A DNA stretch of 64,000 nt, taken from positions 2,046,001-2,110,000 of the forward strand of contig OZ241346.1 in the NCBI GenBank assembly GCA_965199875.1, given 5' to 3'. Origin of the DNA: VXYL01 sp965199875. Lineage in GTDB: Bacteria; Pseudomonadota; Gammaproteobacteria; Pseudomonadales; Azotimanducaceae. The position numbers and the translations under genes are program-made. Below, in pieces: positions 26,949-34,599 of the stretch. Numbering within the stretch: position 1 is the first letter of the stretch; every line of letters begins with the position of its first letter. The notes beneath the pieces were generated by a model, which saw only the letters and a program-made list of their open reading frames with translations, was not told where the DNA came from and ran no database searches.

Positions 26949-27587
26949 TTATCCGATGAGGAAGTCCAGAAACTTGGTCAAGCCAACGACGATGGCCGCG
27001 AAGGCAAACAAAAGGCGCTGATACTTGGCGCTCTGCATGGTGATTTCTGCCTTGATCCGCAACTCCAGTTTCTCCAGTTCGTCCTTGGTGGCCATCGTGG
27101 CCTGGATTTCCTCCTTGACCTCGCGGAGTTCGTCCTTGGTGGCCATCGTGGCCAGAAGTTCCTCCTTGACCCCGCGGAGTTCGCCCTTGGTGGCCTGGAT
27201 TTCCTCCTTGACCTCGCGGAGTTCGTCCTTGGTGGCCATGGTGGCCAGAAGTTCCTCCTTGACCCCGCGGAGTTCGTCCTTGGTGGCCTGGATTTCCTCC
27301 TTGACCTCGCGGAGTTCGTCCTTGGTGGCCATCGTGGCCAGAAGTTCCTCCTTGACCTCGCGGAGTTCATCCTTGGTGGCCATCGTGCGGATGACGCCTT
27401 GGAGATCCTCCTTTACCGCCTGAAACTCCTCCCTGCTTGGCAGTGTGGCAATGTCGGCCTTCGTGGCGACGGTGTCGTTGTACGCGGTATTGATCTGATC
27501 GACGAGCGTCTCGGCCTGCTTGAGGTCGAAACCGACATCGCAGAGCGACTTGACTGCCTTGTGGGTATCGAATGCCAGCGAAGTCAC
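26949..27587 (-). CDS. DUF1640-type coiled-coil protein with expanded tandem repeats and C-terminal anchor
   Basis: 212 residues from GTG 27587. The N-terminus (FDTHKAVKSLCDVGFDLKQAETLVDQI) matches DUF1640 proteins, relatives of mitochondrial CCDC90/MCUR1. The middle is a coiled coil made of 14- and 17-residue units based on MATKDELREVKEELLAT. The last 25 residues (LLFAFAAIVVGLTKFLDFLIG) form a membrane anchor. The start is uncertain because no good ribosome site is seen and the frame stays open to 27887. Function unknown. Confidence 0.8.
   Translation of the reverse strand: MTSLAFDTHKAVKSLCDVGFDLKQAETLVDQINTAYNDTVATKADIATLPSREEFQAVKEDLQGVIRTMATKDELREVKEELLATMATKDELREVKEEIQATKDELRGVKEELLATMATKDELREVKEEIQATKGELRGVKEELLATMATKDELREVKEEIQATMATKDELEKLELRIKAEITMQSAKYQRLLFAFAAIVVGLTKFLDFLIG
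27078..27388 (-). repeat. 93-bp tandem repeats in the DUF1640-type gene
   Basis: Two full 93-bp units (27125-27217 and 27218-27310) differ at only two bases; partial units flank them on both sides (27078-27124, 27311-27388). Each unit encodes 31 residues. The internal 42- and 51-bp subunits are related. The high DNA identity indicates recent expansion and likely length variation between strains. Confidence 0.95.
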
Positions 27588-27805
27588 GAGGGAGCCTAGG
27601 GTTCTTGCCTGTCCGTGCGATTGTAGCGAGGCGTTGCCTTGAACGCACACGGTTTGTGCGGACGTGGCCGCGAGGCGCCGAACCGGTTGGCGCTTCGTGC
27701 GCTTCGTCGAACGCGAGTCTCGCCGCTGGTTGTCGTATACACTCCACCCTGTTTCGTCGCCGAGCGGCGACAAGGAACAGCAGCAAGGGAGGCAGTGGAG
27801 CAGGC

Positions 27806-28981
27806 ATGAGTTTCCGAGAAGAAGTGCGCGACTGGCTGGAGGAAAACTGCCCGCCGACCATGCGCGGGGCGGGAGGCGGCAATCCAAGCGCCGGCGGCGG
27901 CCGCCGCGAAACCTACCCCAACGCCGAGGCCAAGCTGTGGCTCGATCGCATGGCCGAGAAGGGCTGGACGGCGCCGTCGTGGCCCAAGGAGTACGGCGGC
28001 GGCGGTCTCGACAAGGCGCACAGCGTCGTGCTCGGCGAAGAGCTCGGGCGCATCGGCGCCCGCCCCGCGCACACCGGCATGGGGCTGTCCATGATCGGCC
28101 CGGCGCTCTTGGAATACGGCAGCGAGGAACAGAAGCAGGAACACCTGCCGAAGATCGTGCGCGGCGAGATCTGGTGGTGCCAAGGCTACAGCGAACCCGG
28201 TTCCGGCTCGGACCTCGCCAGCCTGCAAACCCGCGCCGTCGAAGACGGCGACGACTTCGTCGTCAACGGCTCGAAGATCTGGACTTCCGGCGCCAACTTC
28301 GCCGACTGGATGTTCTGCCTGGTGCGCACCGAGCCGGACGCGCCGAAGCACGAGGGCATTTCGTTCATTCTGTTCGACATGCAGACGCCCGGCGTAACGG
28401 TCAAGCCGATCCGCCTGATCAGCGGCGCTTCGCCGTTCTGCGAAACCTTCCTGGACGACGTGCGGGTGCCGAAGAGGAACCTCGTCGGCGAACGCGGCAA
28501 GGGCTGGACGGTAGGCAAGCGGCTGCTGCAATACGAACGCACCTCCATCGGCGGCATGGGCGGCAGCGGCCCCCGCGGCGGCAATCCGCTGGCCGACCTC
28601 GCCAAGCGCTACGTGGGCGAGTCGAACGGTCGAATCGCCGACGAGGACATCCGCCGCAGCGTCATCGAGCACCGCATCACCGACCGCGCCTTCGGCCTCA
28701 CCGTGCGCCGCAATGCCGAAGAACTGCAATCGTCCCGGGCGCCCACCTTCCTCTCGTCGATGTTCAAGCTCTACGGCACGGAACAGAACAAGGGTCGCTA
28801 CGATCTGATGCTCTCCGTCATGGGCAGCGGCATGCTCGGCTGGGAAGGCGAAGCGTTCGACGGCCGCGAGCTGGCCGCCACCCGCGAGTGGCTGCGCTCC
28901 CGCGCCAACTCCATCGAGGGCGGCAGTTCGGAGATACAGCTCAACATCATCGCCAAGCGCATACTCGGCCTGCCGGACTAG
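27806..28981 (+). CDS. Acyl-CoA dehydrogenase
   Basis: FAD enzyme that introduces the alpha-beta double bond into an acyl-CoA. 391 residues with N-terminal helices (about 1-115), the beta domain with CQGYSEPGSGSDLASLQT and WTSGANFADW, and the C-terminal helical domain ending SIEGGSSEIQLNIIAKRILGLP. The family residue that replaces the catalytic Glu cannot be placed by eye. The closest named subgroups act on medium-chain or branched substrates. ATG 27806 has a GGAG site. Confidence 0.93.
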   Translation: MSFREEVRDWLEENCPPTMRGAGGGNPSAGGGRRETYPNAEAKLWLDRMAEKGWTAPSWPKEYGGGGLDKAHSVVLGEELGRIGARPAHTGMGLSMIGPALLEYGSEEQKQEHLPKIVRGEIWWCQGYSEPGSGSDLASLQTRAVEDGDDFVVNGSKIWTSGANFADWMFCLVRTEPDAPKHEGISFILFDMQTPGVTVKPIRLISGASPFCETFLDDVRVPKRNLVGERGKGWTVGKRLLQYERTSIGGMGGSGPRGGNPLADLAKRYVGESNGRIADEDIRRSVIEHRITDRAFGLTVRRNAEELQSSRAPTFLSSMFKLYGTEQNKGRYDLMLSVMGSGMLGWEGEAFDGRELAATREWLRSRANSIEGGSSEIQLNIIAKRILGLPD

Positions 28982-29030
28982 CGGCGAGCGAGTCGCAGGA
29001 AATCGGGGAACAACGTACCGGGAGAGAACG

Positions 29031-29999
29031 ATGCGAACGAATCTGAAACGCGCCATCGCGGCGCTGTCGGTGCTGGTCGCCGCCTATGGCCATGCCCAGG
29101 AGGCAGATGCCGCCGAGCCGTTGAACCTCGATCAGCTGCTCAAGCAGTTCAACTGGAACTTCGAGGCCGCCGGGGTGATCACGCAGAAGGTTGGCGACGG
29201 CCTGCACGTGCTGTTCGGCATTGGCGGCAACATCGCGGCTTCCATCGGCGAAGACGGCGTGCTGATCGTCGACAACATGTTCCCGGAGATGATCCCCAAG
29301 GTCGAGGCGGCCATCGCCGACCTCGGCGGCGGCGGCATCGACTTCGCCGTCAACACCCACTGGCACTTCGACCATGCCGAAGGCAATCTGGCGCTGGGCC
29401 CGGCCGGAACCTGGATCGTCGCGCATCAGAACTCCGCCGCCATGATGGCCAGGACCAACATCCTGAATCTGGTCGTCACCCGCTACCGGCAAGAGGCGTA
29501 TCCGCCAGAGGCCCGCCCGGCCATCGCCTTCGACGACCGCATGAGGCTGTACTTCAACGGCGAAGAGGTGGATATCGTCCACGCCGGTCCAGCGCACACC
29601 GCCGGCGACGCGGCGGTGATCTTCCGCAGCCACAACGCCGTTCACTTCGGCGACGTGTTCAACAACACCGGCTATCCCTTCATCGACGCCGACAGCGGCG
29701 GCGGCATCGACGGCATGATCACCTTCTGCCAGACGATACTCGACGAAATGGGCGCTGATCCGGTGATCATCCCCGGACACGGCGAAGTCACCGACGGCGC
29801 CACCCTGCAACGCTACATCGACATGCTGAAGACGGTGCGCGGCCGGGTGGCGGAGCAGATCGCCGAAGGCAAGAGCCTCGACGAAGTCGTCGCGTCCCGG
29901 CCAACGGCGGACTTCGACGAAACCTACGGGCCGGAAGGCCAGTCCCTAGGCTTCGTCAACCGCGTCTACACCAGCTTGACGCGAGACGCCACGCCGTAG
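29031..29999 (+). CDS. Secreted MBL-fold metallo-hydrolase
   Basis: 322 residues with a signal peptide (to about residue 28). The zinc motif is NTHWHFDHAEGN (His 110, His 112, Asp 114, His 115). Later ligands are HTAGDAAV, HFGDVFNN (Asp bridging) and IPGHGEV. The arrangement is that of the broad MBL hydrolase family found near cyclase-like and quinoprotein-relay proteins. Periplasmic lactonase or esterase activity is plausible, and there is no basis for calling it a beta-lactamase. Starts 49 bp after the acyl-CoA dehydrogenase. Confidence 0.9.
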   Translation: MRTNLKRAIAALSVLVAAYGHAQEADAAEPLNLDQLLKQFNWNFEAAGVITQKVGDGLHVLFGIGGNIAASIGEDGVLIVDNMFPEMIPKVEAAIADLGGGGIDFAVNTHWHFDHAEGNLALGPAGTWIVAHQNSAAMMARTNILNLVVTRYRQEAYPPEARPAIAFDDRMRLYFNGEEVDIVHAGPAHTAGDAAVIFRSHNAVHFGDVFNNTGYPFIDADSGGGIDGMITFCQTILDEMGADPVIIPGHGEVTDGATLQRYIDMLKTVRGRVAEQIAEGKSLDEVVASRPTADFDETYGPEGQSLGFVNRVYTSLTRDATP

Positions 30000-30201
30000 A
30001 CCAGGGTCGAGACGCGCCGCGGGCAAGGCAGCCGCGGCGCGGGGTCGTCAATCTCGCACTTCCGCACAGCTACATGGTGCTGTTCCGCTCGCTGCCGACA
30101 GACCCAGCGCTCAAGACGAGGACGACCTGCCAACCGCAATCCGCAAGTAAGTCGTTTGCTGTTTGGGCCAGAGCCCTAAGCGCCTGGAGCGGGGCGCGCC
30201 G

Positions 30202-31005
30202 TCATTCGGCCTCGGCCAGGTGCTCGGTGAAGAACGCGACGGTAGCGGCTTCGGCGGTTTGCCGATGTTCGCCGCGGAAACCGTGCGCCGCGCCCTCGAT
30301 GACCAGTACCTCGTTCACGGCGCCGGCTTCGTCCAGCGCGGCGCTCATGCGCTCGCTGTGGCGCAGCGGCACCAGGCGGTCTTCGTCGCCGTGGATCATC
30401 AGCACCGGCGGGTCGTCGGCGCTGGCGAAGTTGATGGGCGAGACGCCGCTGGCCAGTTCCGGGTCGAAGTCCAAGGCCGGGAAGCGTTCGCTGGGGCCTA
30501 CCGAGTCCACCAGGTCCACCGGCGGAAAGTAGGCCACCACCGCCGCCACGGTATTGCCGTCCTGGGCGTCCAGGCCAAGCATCAGGGAGAGATGGCCGCC
30601 GGCGCTGCCGCCGTGGACGCCCAGGCGGTTCGCGTCGATGCCGAAGCGCGCCGCGTTGGCGCGCACGTGCTCCACCGCCCGGCGCACGTCCGCCACCGCG
30701 TCCGGCACCTTGAAGCGGGGAGCGCTGCCGTGATGGACGGCGATCACGGTGAATCCGGCGTTCAGCAGATGTTCGAAGCGTGGCACGCGGCGTTCCGGCG
30801 GCGTCCAGCGCGAGAACCAGCCGCCGCTGACCATGAACAGGATCGCGGCGCCGTTGCTTGCCTGCGGCTGCATGACGTCGTAGGTGAGCGCCATGCCGTC
30901 CTTGTGGCCGTAGACGATGTCCGGCGTGATGGCGGTTTCGGCGATGGCAGCGCCAGAGAACAGCAGCAGCATGGCTGCCAGCCACGAACCGGTGCGGGTG
31001 TGCAT
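30202..31005 (-). CDS. Secreted alpha/beta-hydrolase (esterase/lipase, BD-FAE-like)
   Basis: 267 residues. Signal peptide MHTRTGSWLAAMLLLFSGAAIA, then an alpha/beta hydrolase fold. The nucleophile elbow is GGSAGG (usual G-x-S-x-G), with Asp in HGDEDRLVP and the catalytic His in EGAAHGF. It resembles carboxylesterases that act on short acyl esters or feruloyl/acetylated sugars. The ATG at 31005 follows GGGGAAAGG. Its first 75 bp lie inside the 233-bp direct repeat; an orphan copy of this 5' end lies at 33248-33322. Confidence 0.9.
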   Translation of the reverse strand: MHTRTGSWLAAMLLLFSGAAIAETAITPDIVYGHKDGMALTYDVMQPQASNGAAILFMVSGGWFSRWTPPERRVPRFEHLLNAGFTVIAVHHGSAPRFKVPDAVADVRRAVEHVRANAARFGIDANRLGVHGGSAGGHLSLMLGLDAQDGNTVAAVVAYFPPVDLVDSVGPSERFPALDFDPELASGVSPINFASADDPPVLMIHGDEDRLVPLRHSERMSAALDEAGAVNEVLVIEGAAHGFRGEHRQTAEAATVAFFTEHLAEAE

Positions 31006-31163
31006 TCCTTTCCCCAACGGCGAAGCGAACCGCATTATGGCGAAATCGGCGGTATGTACAAAGCGCCGCAGCCGAACCGCACTACAGTGGGCCGAAGCTC
31101 GGCGACCAGTGGCAACTCCGTGTCCGACACAGCCCGCGACTCCACCATCGCCCTTGGCGTCGA
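30931..31163. repeat. 233-bp direct repeat, left copy (long target duplication)
   Basis: Identical to 33248-33480 except at three positions (A31045/G33362, G31087/A33404, G31150/A33467), with no gaps. It contains the first 25 codons of the esterase (leftward), the divergent intergenic region and the first 26 codons of the YbdK-type ligase gene (rightward). All three differences are outside the esterase codons. The offset is exactly 2317 bp. Confidence 0.98.
31087..31163 (+). pseudogene. Orphan 5' fragment of the YbdK-type ligase gene
   Basis: Encodes the first 25 or so residues of the ligase (...SDTARDSTIALGVE), then leaves homology exactly at the repeat boundary. The start codon is GTG where the intact copy has ATG, and Thr is changed to Ala. 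The frame stays open to 31335, antisense to the end of the restriction gene. Non-functional as a ligase. Confidence 0.9.
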
Positions 31164-31177
31164 GTTGCGGAAGTCGG

Positions 31178-32170
31178 CTAGCCGAACAGGTGATCCGACG
31201 GCTTCCAGCCCGTGCCCCGTGCATGGCCGTCTGCCAGCGCAAGCCAGCGTTCGATCCGCTCGTCGTGGCCGCAGCGCTCTCCCCAATACTCGACGAACAG
31301 GGCATCGTCCAAGCGTTGGGCAGCGTCTAGGATGAGATGCTCGATGTCCTGCAAGGCGCGTTGCAGGTAGTTGCCGCCCCGCTCTTCGTTGGCGCGCAGA
31401 GCGACACTCCCCGCGGTGAACAGGTCCCGAGCTTGCGGGCAGAACACGCCGTGGTAGGTCAACAGGTACATCGCTGCGTCTTCGTACTTGCGTCGCGCCC
31501 TCGCTCCCCTGCATATCTGGGGGCAGAGCAGTGCGGCTTCGGCACGGTACATGCGCTTCAAGGCTTGTGGGAGGTTCATGTAGAGGCGCACGTTGATCGG
31601 CAACGTGTGGGACGGTTCAAGCCACCACAGGTGCTCTCCTGGCGGAAGCCTGTCGCGCCAGTAGTCGCGGACATGCTCCATCTTGCCGTCGTCGTCCAAA
31701 TCGGAAAAATCGTCGTAGCTGATGTCGAACCGATCGAACAGCGGCGGACCGTCGCTCTCCATGTCCACGACGAATCGCGGCGCGTTGGACACGCGGACAT
31801 GCGCTATGCAGTCCTGGTACTTTGCCCATCTCGCTTCCGCCACGCCGCCGACCTTGCCGAACATGACGTAGATGACGTTCACGGTGGGATCGCGCATCGT
31901 CTCGAACACGCTGTTGCCCACCGCGTTCCATGTGTCCCTCTTGCTGTACTTGACCTCCACGCCGTAGCCGTTGACGCGGATGTCGGGAAAGGCATGGCGG
32001 TGGTAGGTAGGCGATGCCGTCACGTCGAGGTCGGCCGCTGCGTTCTGCAGCGCAGCGAGAACCCCTTGCTCGAACTGCTCCGGGCCGTGGTACAGCGTGC
32101 TCGTGCGGAGGTTGGTAGTGAGGAACCGTGCCGCGCGGTCCAGGACAGCTTCACACTCCTTGAGAGTCAA
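31178..32170 (-). CDS. Candidate type II restriction endonuclease (PD-(D/E)XK)
   Basis: 330 residues, immediately downstream of a cytosine methyltransferase. The nuclease motif is visible as FPDIRVNGYGVEVKYSKRDTW (about residues 57-77): PD, then E-V-K on the following strand. I do not recognise the specific family. The assignment rests on the motif and on the pairing. The best start is a TTG at 32170 that overlaps the methyltransferase stop (TTGA). No in-frame ATG lies near it, and a rare start with coupling would keep the nuclease below the methylase. The stop is 14 bp from the left direct repeat. Confidence 0.75.
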   Translation of the reverse strand: MTLKECEAVLDRAARFLTTNLRTSTLYHGPEQFEQGVLAALQNAAADLDVTASPTYHRHAFPDIRVNGYGVEVKYSKRDTWNAVGNSVFETMRDPTVNVIYVMFGKVGGVAEARWAKYQDCIAHVRVSNAPRFVVDMESDGPPLFDRFDISYDDFSDLDDDGKMEHVRDYWRDRLPPGEHLWWLEPSHTLPINVRLYMNLPQALKRMYRAEAALLCPQICRGARARRKYEDAAMYLLTYHGVFCPQARDLFTAGSVALRANEERGGNYLQRALQDIEHLILDAAQRLDDALFVEYWGERCGHDERIERWLALADGHARGTGWKPSDHLFG

Positions 32171-33159
32171 AGTTGCTCTCGGAGGTCGTTGGCGATGTGC
32201 CACGCCAGCACCGGCGGGACGGCGTTGCCGATCTGCCGTTCCGTGGCGCGCATGGCGCACACGAAGTCGAAGTCGTCCGGGAAGGATTGAAGGCGCGCCG
32301 CTTCGCGCAGCGAGATGCGCCGCCGCAGCCGGTAGTGCCACTGCACGTTGCCGTGGTGCTCGGCGCGGATGGTGGTCGCCGGCTTGTCGGCCTGCAGGCG
32401 CCGGTTGCCTTGCTCGGGACTGCGCTGCGCCTTGCTCCACACATGCGCCGTGGCCTTGTTCTCGGCGGCGCGTTCCAGATCCGCCAGCGCTTCCTGGGCG
32501 GTCATGCGCCAGCCCAGCGCTTCGGGATGGGCGAACGGCTGGTCGCCGCGCACACCGACGATGAAGATGCGCTCGCGCATCTGCGGCACGCCGTAGTCCG
32601 CGGCGAGATACAGCTTGTGGTCCACCGTGTAGCCGGGAAGGCGGAAGTCCGCCAGCATCTGCTCGAAGAACGGTCTGCCGTGGGACATGAGCAGGCCCTT
32701 GACGTTCTCGGCGACGAACGCCTTGGGCCGGCAGCGGCGAATCACGTCGATCATGCGCTGGTAGAGGATGGTGCGTTCTCCGCCAGCAAGGCTGCGCTGG
32801 CCGTTGATCGACACGTCCTGGCAGGGAAAGCCGCCGATCACCACGTCCGCGGACGACGGCAGAGTGTCCATCACGTCGACGATGCTGCCCCGGTGCAGGT
32901 GTTCTTCGCCCAGGTTCGCCGCGTAGGTGTCGCACGCCAGCCCGTCGATGTCGTTGGCCCAGACGACCTCGAACGGCAGACGGTCGTAGAGCCTGCCGCC
33001 GAACCGGAAGCCGCCGAGAAACCCCAGGTCCATGCCGCCGCAGCCGCTGAACAGCGAGACGACAGCGTGCTTCTCGGCTTCGTGGCTGACCGCCCAGGCT
33101 GCAACCTGCGCGGGGCTGACGGGGGTGGGTTCGACGGCCTGCGTTGTTTCCTGGAGCAT
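32167..33159 (-). CDS. DNA (cytosine-5-)-methyltransferase
   Basis: 330 residues with the full ordered motif set: I VVSLFSGCGGMDLGF (SAM), IV GGFPCQDVS (catalytic Cys), VI AENVKG, VIII QMRERIFIVG, IX-X SLREAARLQSFPDDF and RQIGNAVPPVLA. The target-recognition region between VIII and IX is short (about 70 residues). Methylates cytosine C5 in an unknown site and would protect host DNA from the linked nuclease. ATG 33159 is preferred; a TTG at 33177 would add six residues. Four bases upstream ends the esterase-derived leader frame. Confidence 0.95.
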   Translation of the reverse strand: MLQETTQAVEPTPVSPAQVAAWAVSHEAEKHAVVSLFSGCGGMDLGFLGGFRFGGRLYDRLPFEVVWANDIDGLACDTYAANLGEEHLHRGSIVDVMDTLPSSADVVIGGFPCQDVSINGQRSLAGGERTILYQRMIDVIRRCRPKAFVAENVKGLLMSHGRPFFEQMLADFRLPGYTVDHKLYLAADYGVPQMRERIFIVGVRGDQPFAHPEALGWRMTAQEALADLERAAENKATAHVWSKAQRSPEQGNRRLQADKPATTIRAEHHGNVQWHYRLRRRISLREAARLQSFPDDFDFVCAMRATERQIGNAVPPVLAWHIANDLREQL

Positions 33160-33163
33160 GCGG

Positions 33164-33322
33164 CTACTGTAGCCCAATACTGGTTGTCCTTACAAGTCCA
33201 TGCTTGAGGACATTGAGGATATTGGGGATAGGGTAACGTGCCAACGCGGCGGTTTCGGCGATGGCAGCGCCAGAGAACAGCAGCAGCATGGCTGCCAGCC
33301 ACGAACCGGTGCGGGTGTGCAT
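33164..33322 (-). CDS. Chimeric 52-residue leader ORF: esterase signal peptide plus unrelated tail
   Basis: The first 25 codons are the duplicated esterase 5' end (full signal peptide through AETA). At the repeat boundary (33248) the frame continues with 27 unrelated residues and stops at 33164. It keeps the esterase ribosome site and ends 4 bp before the methyltransferase ATG. Either it is a non-functional scar, or its translation is coupled to the methyltransferase. Clearly an accident of the insertion in origin. Confidence 0.6.
   Translation of the reverse strand: MHTRTGSWLAAMLLLFSGAAIAETAALARYPIPNILNVLKHGLVRTTSIGLQ
33216..33244 (-). promoter_or_regulatory. Candidate promoter of the restriction-modification genes
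   Basis: On the minus strand TTGGCA (33244-33239), 17 bp, TATCCT (33221-33216), lying wholly in the insert between the repeat and the methyltransferase. It would allow the module to carry its own promoter in addition to any from the duplicated esterase region. By eye only. Confidence 0.3.
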
Positions 33323-33480
33323 TCCTTTCCCCAACGGCGAAGCGAACCGCATTATGGCGAAGTCGGCGGTATGTACAAAGCGCCGCAGCCGAACCGCACT
33401 ACAATGGGCCGAAGCTCGGCGACCAGTGGCAACTCCGTGTCCGACACAGCCCGCGACTCCACCATCACCCTTGGCGTCGA
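33248..33480. repeat. 233-bp direct repeat, right copy (long target duplication)
   Basis: Partner of 30931-31163. This copy supplies the intact start of the ligase gene (ATG 33404) and holds the orphan esterase 5' end. Together the two copies bracket 2084 bp (31164-33247) that contain only the methyltransferase and the nuclease candidate. Confidence 0.98.
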
Positions 33481-34588
33481 AGAGGAGTTCTTCCTCGTCG
33501 ATCCGCAAACCCGGGACCTTGTCGCCAATCCCGAGCCGGCGATCTTCGATGCCTGCGAACGCGCCAGCGGGCCGCACAAGGTGGTGCGCGAGTTCCTGCG
33601 CTCGCAGATAGAGACCAACACCCGCGTCTGCGCCAGCATGGCGGACTTGCGCAGTGCGCTTGCGGAAACCCGTCGCCTGGTCGTCGAGGCGGCGGAGCAG
33701 CACGGTACCGCCGCCATGGCCACCGCCACGCACCCGTTCGCGGACTGGCGGATTCAAGTGCCGACGGCGCGGGAACGCTACCAGCGCTTCGCCGTCACCT
33801 ACCAGGAGAGCGTGCGCCGATTCCTGGTGGGCGGCATGCACATCCACGCCGGCTTCGGCGACGCCGACGCGCGCATCAAGGTGATGACGGCGCTGCGCCG
33901 CCATCTGCCGTTGCTGCTGGCGCTGTCCACGTCGTCGGCGTTCAGCGCCGGCCGCGAGACGGGCTTCAAGTCGTCGCGCTTGAATCTGGTGGGCGCACTG
34001 CCGCGCACCAACCTGCCGCCGCCGCTGCATTCGAGCGCCGAGTACGATCTGCTGGTCGAGGACTACCGGCACTTGCAGTTCATCGACGACGGCAGCGAAC
34101 TGTGGTGGGACATGCGCCCGTCGGCCCGCTACCCCACCATCGAGCTGCGCATCTGCGACATCTGCACGCGCATGGAAGACGCGCTGGCCATCGCCGCCCT
34201 GTACGCCTGCCTGATCGCCCGCCTGCTGCGCGAGGGCGAAGGCTCCTGGCCGGCCGAGCCGCCCACCGAACTGATCGCCGAGAACCGCTGGATCGCTTCG
34301 CGCTACGGCGTCCTGGCGTTCTTCGGCGACATGACCGCCGGCGGCCGCGTCGACATCGACGACTACGCCGCCCGGCTGGTGGACGATCTCGCCACCGATG
34401 CCCGCGCCTTGGGCTGCGAAGCCGAGTTGCAGCGCGTCGGCGCCATCATTCGCGAAGGCACCGCCGCGGATCGGCAGATCGACTTGTTTCGGCTGCGCAA
34501 ACTGGAGGGCGACGACGACGCTGCCGCGCTTCGGGCGGTGGTGGATCTGGCCATCGCCGAAACCCGCGAGGGGTTGTTCGCTCGCTAG
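33404..34588 (+). CDS. Carboxylate-amine ligase, YbdK/GCS2 family
   Basis: 394 residues. It shares the glutamate-cysteine ligase fold: LGVEEEFFLVD (metal/ATP Glu cluster), GGMHIHAGF, MRPSARYPTIELRICD and FGDMTAGGRVDID. E. coli YbdK has weak gamma-glutamylcysteine ligase activity in vitro; the true substrate of most members is unknown. ATG 33404 has no clear ribosome site. GTG 33437 would give a more typical short N-terminus. The first 26 codons belong to the direct repeat. Confidence 0.9.
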   Translation: MGRSSATSGNSVSDTARDSTITLGVEEEFFLVDPQTRDLVANPEPAIFDACERASGPHKVVREFLRSQIETNTRVCASMADLRSALAETRRLVVEAAEQHGTAAMATATHPFADWRIQVPTARERYQRFAVTYQESVRRFLVGGMHIHAGFGDADARIKVMTALRRHLPLLLALSTSSAFSAGRETGFKSSRLNLVGALPRTNLPPPLHSSAEYDLLVEDYRHLQFIDDGSELWWDMRPSARYPTIELRICDICTRMEDALAIAALYACLIARLLREGEGSWPAEPPTELIAENRWIASRYGVLAFFGDMTAGGRVDIDDYAARLVDDLATDARALGCEAELQRVGAIIREGTAADRQIDLFRLRKLEGDDDAAALRAVVDLAIAETREGLFAR

Positions 34589-34599
34589 AGCGGAACACC

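Noticed and set aside
27078..27388. Tandem repeats considered as a CRISPR array
   Set aside because: Units are contiguous without spacers and encode in-frame coiled coil.
29031..29999. Metallo-beta-lactamase resistance gene
   Set aside because: The fold and HxHxDH motif are shared by many hydrolases; nothing specific to beta-lactam-degrading enzymes is visible.
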